Shown here piece after piece: positions 7,078-11,682 of a DNA stretch of 11,682 nucleotides. The notes under the pieces are model-generated. The model did no database searches. It worked only from the letters and a program-made list of their open reading frames with translations, and had not been told where the DNA came from. Source of the DNA: Phocaeicola_A sp964580305 (GTDB lineage Bacteria > Bacteroidota > Bacteroidia > Bacteroidales > Bacteroidaceae); the NCBI GenBank assembly GCA_964580305.1, contig CAZOKL010000071.1, positions 1 through 11,682 on the forward strand. Reading direction: 5' to 3'. Within the stretch, counting starts at the first letter, position 1. Each line of letters starts with the position of its first letter. A program made the position numbers and the translations under genes.

Positions 7078-8223
7078 TCATCTGCGAGAGCGTGAACTTC
7101 CTCCACCCGTATTGACACGACTGCGACTGCTACTGCCGAAACTGCTGCGGTTGAACGAGCTGCGTCCCGAAGACGAACGGGTCTCTACCGAACGGGTGGT
7201 TGTCTCCGCATTTATGGTGCTGTTCTGGCGTGTGCTGCTCGGGCGTGTGTAATCCAGGCTTTGCGGACGGTTGGTTGTCGGACGCATGTAGGAAGAGTTA
7301 CCTCGTGTATTGCTGTTCGTGGACATCGAAGGACGAACCACACGTCCCGTCGCCGAAGAACGCAACACATTGTTGCTGCGCTGACGGTCACTCAATGCGC
7401 TGGCATTCACACGTCCGCTCGTGGTCGACGGGCGGGATGCTGCTCCACGCCATGCATTCCGACTGAAACTATGCCCACGACGGCTGTCCGTATAACTCAT
7501 GTAACCTCCCGGTCTGTAATGAGGATAGTAGGCATGATGATGATGGTGCCACCCCCAATACGGGCTGCCCCAGTAGCCACCCCATGCGTAGTAATAGGAA
7601 GTGCCCCAATACCAGCGGTTCCAGTTCCAATACCATGATGACCACGGATCGTAACGCCAATTCCACCACAGGGGATTGGAGAAAGTCGGGAACACATAGA
7701 CATAGAAGCCGTCATCATACACATTCCAATACCATGAAGGGAAGAGTGCCGAACCATAGACCACGTCCCAATAGAGCGGACTGCTCACCGGAATGGCATA
7801 GGCAGGATTCCGGAAACGGATGAGACGCACGGCATACTCATAGTCTTCAGGCGAACCTTCAAACTCTCCGTTCACCCAATGACCGGGCAGGTCACTATCG
7901 GGATATTCATCAATATACAAGGTGTCGTTTTCAATGGAGAAATCGTTCTTCTCGGCCACAAACTCACGACGGTTATATTCGTCGATGTCGCGCTCACGCC
8001 CCGTGTAGTCACGCACGATAATCGTTCCGATACTGTTGCCAACGTTCACTTGCTGGGCATTGCCGAGCACTTCACCTGCCGACTTTGCCTCCACCGTCGT
8101 CTCAGTATTCTTTTCTTCCTTTTGCTTCTTTGGAACATAGTAAATGTCATCGCCCGGACTCTGTGCCGAGGCCATCCACGGCAACAGGGCCATCATTGTC
8201 ACTAATAATGCAATCTTTTTCAT
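7078..8223 (-). CDS. Secreted Trp/Tyr/His-rich protein with Ser/Arg-rich tail, function unknown
   Basis: This protein of 381 residues has a signal peptide (MKKIALLVTMMALLPWMASA, cleavage before Q21). Residues 22-65 are charged and Gln/Lys/Glu-rich. Residues 66-160 look folded (GTIIVRDYTGRERDIDEYNRR and a WVNGEFEGSPEDYEY segment). Residues 164-225 hold 15 Trp and 12 Tyr, followed by five consecutive His (226-230). Residues 245-381 are low-complexity Ser/Arg/Thr/Asn and end in SSRSRR. I do not recognise a characterised family; similar W/Y-rich secreted proteins are annotated as hypothetical in Bacteroides. There is no lipoprotein cysteine at the cleavage site. The start ATG is preceded by AAAGGAG ten bases upstream, unusual here and part of a hairpin loop. 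It is first in an operon with the FadL-like porin, so an outer-membrane or periplasmic structural or binding role is possible (inference). Confidence 0.85.
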   Translation of the reverse strand: MKKIALLVTMMALLPWMASAQSPGDDIYYVPKKQKEEKNTETTVEAKSAGEVLGNAQQVNVGNSIGTIIVRDYTGRERDIDEYNRREFVAEKNDFSIENDTLYIDEYPDSDLPGHWVNGEFEGSPEDYEYAVRLIRFRNPAYAIPVSSPLYWDVVYGSALFPSWYWNVYDDGFYVYVFPTFSNPLWWNWRYDPWSSWYWNWNRWYWGTSYYYAWGGYWGSPYWGWHHHHHAYYPHYRPGGYMSYTDSRRGHSFSRNAWRGAASRPSTTSGRVNASALSDRQRSNNVLRSSATGRVVRPSMSTNSNTRGNSSYMRPTTNRPQSLDYTRPSSTRQNSTINAETTTRSVETRSSSGRSSFNRSSFGSSSRSRVNTGGGSSRSRR

Positions 8224-8229
8224 ATCGTC

Positions 8230-8349
8230 CAGTCTCCTTTCTGTTTGTTGAAAATCAGTCTAAATGAGCCCCCTCCTTTCGGCCCGTGCACGGCTTCCTT
8301 TCCGTCCTCGGACGGTCTCTAGTCCGTGGTTGGGCGGTCTCCTTTCCGC
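8230..8349 (-). promoter_or_regulatory. Tandem AAAGGA-loop hairpins in the operon leader
   Basis: Read on the minus strand, the leader holds five small stem-loops. H1: stem GCGG/CCGC, loop AAAGGAGA (8349-8334). H2: ACGG/CCGT, loop ACTAGAGA (8327-8312). H3: ACGG/CCGT, loop AAAGGAAG (8305-8290). H4: GGGCC/GGCTC with one G-U, loop of ten bases containing AAAGGAG (8285-8266). H5: CAG/CTG, loop AAAGGAGA (8243-8230). H5 contains the apparent Shine-Dalgarno, ten bases before the ATG. Stem sequences differ while pairing is kept and the loop is repeated. An alternative stem, CCGTC/GACGG (8315-8302), would compete with H2 and H3. This suggests a multi-site target for an RNA-binding protein or ribosome-access control. 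The function is inferred, and individual stems are short. Confidence 0.55.
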
Positions 8350-8394
8350 TCTTGCACCGCATAGAGGAAACGGTTTGACCCAATTCGACGTATG

Positions 8395-8402
8395 CAAAGA
8401 TA
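8395..8402 (-). promoter_or_regulatory. -7 box of the envelope operon
   Basis: On the minus strand TATCTTTG matches TAnnTTTG exactly. The predicted start near 8391 gives a leader of about 165 bases. No TTTG is present 19-21 bases upstream; instead a GGGATTTCCC site lies there, as at promoters that depend on an activator. Confidence 0.6.
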
Positions 8403-8424
8403 AAAATCATTTGGTTTCCGGACG

Positions 8425-8458
8425 GGGGATTTCCCCTATTTGTTCGTAGGGATTTCCC
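8425..8458. promoter_or_regulatory. Paired GGGATTTCCC sites, candidate operator
   Basis: The palindrome GGGGA-tt-TCCCC (8425-8436) contains GGGATTTCCC (8426-8435), repeated exactly at 8449-8458. The copies are in the same orientation with centres 23 bp apart, close to two helical turns. Relative to the predicted start near 8391 the centres fall at about -39 and -62, the usual places for activators. The regulator is unknown. The rest of this gene-free stretch (8460-8700) holds the prmA promoter and leader. Confidence 0.45.
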
Positions 8459-8531
8459 GCTTTTTTTACAAAACTCGTTTCTCCACTTGATTATTTTCCC
8501 GGCGTTCATTATGTTTTTCTTTTTAAAAGTC

Positions 8532-8539
8532 TAATTTTG
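8532..8539 (+). promoter_or_regulatory. -7 box upstream of prmA-fbp
   Basis: TAATTTTG matches TAnnTTTG. The expected -33 position (8508-8512) reads TTAT rather than TTTG. It predicts a transcript start near 8543 and an untranslated leader of about 160 bases before prmA at 8705, containing one short open frame (8562-8618). Confidence 0.5.
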
Positions 8540-8561
8540 CAATAAACAAATTCACGTGGAT

Positions 8562-8618
8562 ATGAAATGGGGGCTACAGTCATATTTCGGCACTTCAGAC
8601 AAGCTAACGGGATATTAA
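8562..8618 (+). CDS. Possible leader peptide upstream of prmA
   Basis: The open frame encodes 18 residues, MKWGLQSYFGTSDKLTGY, ending in TAA at 8616-8618, 86 bases before prmA. Its ATG is about 19 bases after the predicted transcript start, the first ATG on the message. There is no Shine-Dalgarno, which is normal in this phylum. No run of a single regulatory amino acid is seen. It may be a translated upstream frame or chance. Confidence 0.25.
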   Translation: MKWGLQSYFGTSDKLTGY

Positions 8619-8704
8619 ACCCTGACTGAAAACGATGCCAGCACGTACCGCCGCTGTTTCCGCATAACTACTACAATCTAAAAAACTCAGCATAACATAC
8701 ACTC

Positions 8705-9550
8705 ATGAAATATTTAGAAGTAACATTCCACACCCGACCCTGCACCGAAACGGTGAACGACGTGCTTTCGGCTCTCTGCGCCAAGATTGGTTTTGAAAGT
8801 TTTGTTGAATGCGAAGACGGAATACAGGCTTATGTACAAACGGCCTTATATGATGAAAATGCATTGAAAGCGACACTGGAGGACTTCCCCATCGAGGGGA
8901 CAAGTATCACATTTGAGACCTGTGAAATGGAAGACAAAGACTGGAATGAAGAATGGGAAAAGAACTTCTTCCAGCCCATCATCATCGGCAACCGCTGCGT
9001 CATCCACAGCACATTTCACCATGATGTGCCGCAAGCGGAGTATGACATCGTCATCAATCCGCAGATGGCTTTTGGCACCGGGCACCACGAAACGACCAGC
9101 CTCATCCTGGAAGAACTGCTTGATGCAGATTTGAAGGGCAAATCAGTGCTCGACATGGGATGCGGCACTTCCATCCTGGCCATCCTGGCTGCCAAACGAG
9201 GCGCCCGTCCGGTGACGGCCATCGACATCGACGACTGGTGCGTGAACAACTCCCGTGACAACATAGCCCTGAACCATGTAGATGGCATCACCGTGGAGCT
9301 GGGTGACGCATCTCTGCTAAAAGACCGCCGACCGTTTGACATCATCATTGCCAACATCAACCGCAACATTCTCTTGTCCGACATGGCACAGTATGCCGCC
9401 TGCATGCACGCGGGTTCAGAAATCTACATGAGCGGATTCTACGTGGACGACATTCCTGCCATCTGCACCGAAGGAGAACGATTGGGCATGACATACCTCC
9501 ACCACAAGGAGAAGAACCGCTGGGCGGCTGTGAAACTGCGCATGAAATGA
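8705..9550 (+). CDS. prmA: Ribosomal protein L11 methyltransferase
   Basis: This cytoplasmic, S-adenosylmethionine-dependent enzyme methylates ribosomal protein L11 on lysines and the N-terminus. It has 281 residues. The N-terminal part (1-85) is the L11-recognition domain, ending in the typical DKDWNEEWEKNFFQPI. It is followed by NPQMAFGTGHHETT (118-131), SAM-binding motif I LDMGCGTSILAILAAKRGA (149-167), acidic loop AIDIDDW (172-178) and the catalytic-region motif IIANINRNIL (214-223). Every family motif is present and length is near the usual 280-300. The ATG at 8705 gives the standard MKYLEVTF start. fbp follows 57 bases later with no promoter box between, so they probably share a transcript. 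Confidence 0.96.
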   Translation: MKYLEVTFHTRPCTETVNDVLSALCAKIGFESFVECEDGIQAYVQTALYDENALKATLEDFPIEGTSITFETCEMEDKDWNEEWEKNFFQPIIIGNRCVIHSTFHHDVPQAEYDIVINPQMAFGTGHHETTSLILEELLDADLKGKSVLDMGCGTSILAILAAKRGARPVTAIDIDDWCVNNSRDNIALNHVDGITVELGDASLLKDRRPFDIIIANINRNILLSDMAQYAACMHAGSEIYMSGFYVDDIPAICTEGERLGMTYLHHKEKNRWAAVKLRMK

Positions 9551-9607
9551 CACTCTCGACACAAAATAGCATTAACCTCATATACATAATACCTAAAGCT
9601 AAAGGAC

Positions 9608-11602
9608 ATGGACACCTCAAAGACACCAAGTGTGGAAGAGCTGACGCGTCATCTGAAATACTTACAACTGCTCAGCAACCGCTTTCCCACAATCGCTGCA
9701 GCCAGTACAGAAATCATCAACCTGGCTGCCATTCTAAACTTACCCAAAGGCACCGAACATTTTCTGAGTGACATACATGGCGAGCACGAAGCATTCCGCC
9801 ACGTGCTGAAGAATGCTTCTGGAGCCGTCAAGCGGAAGGTGAACGAAATCTTTGGCAACACACTGCGTGAAACTGAAAAGAAGGAAATCTGCACGCTCAT
9901 CTATTATCCGAAAGAAAAGCTGGAACTTGTGAAAGCCGTCGAGAACGACATGCAGGACTGGTATCTGACCACACTCAACCAGCTGGTGTGCGTGTGTCGC
10001 ACCGTGTCGTCCAAATACACACGCTCAAAGGTTCAGAAGGCACTTCCTCCTGAATTTGCCTACATCATTCAGGAGTTGCTGCATGAATCGTCTGACGAAC
10101 CCAACAAACACCAATATTTCAACGTCATCATCAACACCATCATCGAGACCCATCGGGCCGACCAGTTCATCATCGCCCTCTGCAACCTTATCCAACGGCT
10201 GGTCATCGACTCGCTCCACATTATCGGTGACATCTATGACCGCGGACCGGGCGCCCATCTCATCATGGACACCCTCTGCCACTATCACAACATGGACATC
10301 CAGTGGGGCAATCACGACATTCTTTGGATGGGTGCCGCAGCCGGCAACGAGTGCTGCATCGCCAACGTGTTGCGCATGTCCCTGCGTTATGCCAACCTTG
10401 TGACGCTTGAAGACGGCTACGGCATCAACCTCCTGCCCCTGGCCACATTTGCCATGGACACGTATGCCAACGACTCGTGCCAGAACTTTTATCCCAAAAT
10501 AGAAGAAGGCGACAAGACACACGACGAGCGTACCTGCCGACTCATCGCCCAGATGCACAAGGCCATCAGCATCATCCAGTTCAAACTGGAAGCCGGCATC
10601 ATCAAACGTCATCCGGAATTCGACATGGAGTCTCGCAACCTACTGGGGCTCATCAACCAGGAAAAAGGCGTACTTCTGTATGAAGGCAAAGAATATGAAA
10701 TGAACGACACGAACTTCCCCACTGTTGATTTCAAAGACCCTTACAAGCTGACGAAGGAAGAAAAGGAAGTCATCCGGAAACTGCACTATTCGTTTATCGG
10801 CAGCGAGAAACTGAAACGACATGTCCACTGTCTGCTCACACGTGGAAGCATGTATCTGAGCATCAATTCAAACCTTCTCTATCATGCTTCTGTCCCACTC
10901 AACGAAGACGGCTCACTGAAAGAAGTCTGCATACAAGGAAAGACCTATAAGGGAAAACAATTACTCGACAAGGTGGACAATCTCGTACGCATGGCATTCA
11001 GCGACGAGCTACTGCCGGAACAAGAATTTGCCATCGACTACATCTGGTACTTGTGGTGCGGCAAAGACTCTCCGTTGTTCGACAAAGCTAAAATGGCCAC
11101 CTTCGAACGCTATTTTATTAAGGATAAAGAATTGCACAAGGAAAAGAAAGGCACTTACTACACAATGCGCGACAACGAACAAGTGTGCGACATGATTCTG
11201 GACGAGTTTAATGTGAAAGGAGAACACCGTCACCTCATCACCGGACACGTGCCCGTGAAAACCAAGAAAGGAGAGAAACCTGTCAAAGCCAACGGTAAGC
11301 TCATCGTCATCGACGGGGGATTCTCTAAAGCCTATCACTCGGAGACGGGCATAGCCGGCTACACGTTGGTCTATCACTCACGAGGCCTCCAACTTGTGCA
11401 ACACGAACTGTTCACTTCCACCCAGGAAGCCATCCGTGAAGGAAAAGACATCATCTCGTCCACACAACTGGTGGAGCTGAGCAGCCAACGCGTCATGGTG
11501 CGCGACACAGACAAAGGGTGTGAATTGGAACAGCAAATCAATGACCTTGTCCTCCTGCTGGCAGCCTATCGCAAAGGCATCATCAAGGAAAAAAGCCAAT
11601 AA
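9608..11602 (+). CDS. fbp: Fructose-1,6-bisphosphatase, class III
   Basis: This cytoplasmic gluconeogenic enzyme removes the 1-phosphate of fructose 1,6-bisphosphate to give fructose 6-phosphate. At 664 residues it is of the large class III type (FBPase_2, as in Bacillus Fbp), unrelated to the E. coli class I enzyme. Metallophosphatase motifs are intact: FLSDIHGEHEAF (52-63), HIIGDIYDRGPGAH (204-217) and QWGNHDILWMG (232-242). The C-terminal part has HLITGHVPVK and VIDGGFSKAYHSETGIAGYT, typical of the class. The start ATG at 9608 is 57 bases after the prmA stop; an out-of-frame frame beginning at 9547 is a shadow. The gene is complete and followed by a hairpin, so it is probably last in the prmA-fbp unit. 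Confidence 0.96.
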   Translation: MDTSKTPSVEELTRHLKYLQLLSNRFPTIAAASTEIINLAAILNLPKGTEHFLSDIHGEHEAFRHVLKNASGAVKRKVNEIFGNTLRETEKKEICTLIYYPKEKLELVKAVENDMQDWYLTTLNQLVCVCRTVSSKYTRSKVQKALPPEFAYIIQELLHESSDEPNKHQYFNVIINTIIETHRADQFIIALCNLIQRLVIDSLHIIGDIYDRGPGAHLIMDTLCHYHNMDIQWGNHDILWMGAAAGNECCIANVLRMSLRYANLVTLEDGYGINLLPLATFAMDTYANDSCQNFYPKIEEGDKTHDERTCRLIAQMHKAISIIQFKLEAGIIKRHPEFDMESRNLLGLINQEKGVLLYEGKEYEMNDTNFPTVDFKDPYKLTKEEKEVIRKLHYSFIGSEKLKRHVHCLLTRGSMYLSINSNLLYHASVPLNEDGSLKEVCIQGKTYKGKQLLDKVDNLVRMAFSDELLPEQEFAIDYIWYLWCGKDSPLFDKAKMATFERYFIKDKELHKEKKGTYYTMRDNEQVCDMILDEFNVKGEHRHLITGHVPVKTKKGEKPVKANGKLIVIDGGFSKAYHSETGIAGYTLVYHSRGLQLVQHELFTSTQEAIREGKDIISSTQLVELSSQRVMVRDTDKGCELEQQINDLVLLLAAYRKGIIKEKSQ

Positions 11603-11620
11603 AATCAAACATTCATACCA

Positions 11621-11655
11621 GAGGGAGGGAGATGTTGTAAATAACTCCTTCCCTC
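11621..11655 (+). terminator. Strong hairpin after fbp
   Basis: GAGGGAGGGAG (11621-11631) pairs with CTCCTTCCCTC (11645-11655) over 11 bases with one G-U, around a 13-base loop, 18 bases after the fbp stop. The following bases (CTTATCTC) are pyrimidine-rich but not a T-run, so it may act as a terminator or as a 3'-end stabiliser. Confidence 0.55.
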
Positions 11656-11682
11656 CTTATCTCAAAACAGAAACAATTAACC

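Noticed and set aside
7532..7548. Five-histidine run as a vector-derived tag
   Set aside because: It is internal, embedded in a natural W/Y-rich stretch, and surrounded by ordinary chromosomal genes.
8426..8458. GGGATTTCCC as an NF-kB site
   Set aside because: The match to the eukaryotic consensus is coincidental; this is clearly bacterial DNA. It is kept only as a candidate bacterial operator.
10025..10612. 195-residue open frame on the minus strand
   Set aside because: It is opposite the catalytic region of fbp; its Val/Asp-rich composition is that of an antisense shadow.

Overview
The window looks like a chromosomal segment of a member of the Bacteroidales, most likely Bacteroides or Phocaeicola. 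Start codons mostly lack Shine-Dalgarno sequences. Promoter boxes of the Bacteroides type (TAnnTTTG, sometimes with TTTG about 19 bases upstream) lie in front of nearly every transcription unit. The gene content also fits: a fused FeoA-FeoB, a FeoB-associated Cys-rich protein, a class III fructose-bisphosphatase and an OmpP1/FadL-type porin. Genus assignment is inference.

Layout. Positions 1-600 hold mobile-element debris: a possible 3' gene end, a small inverted-repeat-bounded segment (80-205), and the N-terminal stump of a Bacteroides-type tyrosine integrase with an in-frame stop. Positions 704-1097 hold a minus-strand tRNA operon, Cys(GCA)-Ser(GCT)-Glu(CTC), with its own promoter and an intrinsic terminator. 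Positions 1097-3865 hold a minus-strand ferrous-iron uptake operon: feoAB fusion followed by the small Cys-rich membrane protein. tilS is divergent on the plus strand (4016-5380) and makes lysidine in tRNA-Ile. It converges on a minus-strand two-gene envelope operon (8223 to 5467): a secreted Trp/Tyr/His-rich protein with a Ser/Arg-rich tail, then an OmpP1/FadL-family outer-membrane protein. Divergent from that operon, prmA (L11 methyltransferase) and fbp (class III fructose-1,6-bisphosphatase) run on the plus strand to the end and are followed by a hairpin.

Most of the window is housekeeping. The most unusual part is the control region of the envelope operon (8224-8460). Upstream of its -7 box are two GGGATTTCCC sites centred 23 bp apart, about -39 and -62 from the predicted transcription start. 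The roughly 165-base leader then carries a run of small hairpins with an 8-10 base purine loop, four of them displaying AAAGGA. The stem sequences differ but remain paired, and the last loop contains the ribosome binding site. This resembles a CsrA/Rsm-type target, although I know of no CsrA in this phylum.
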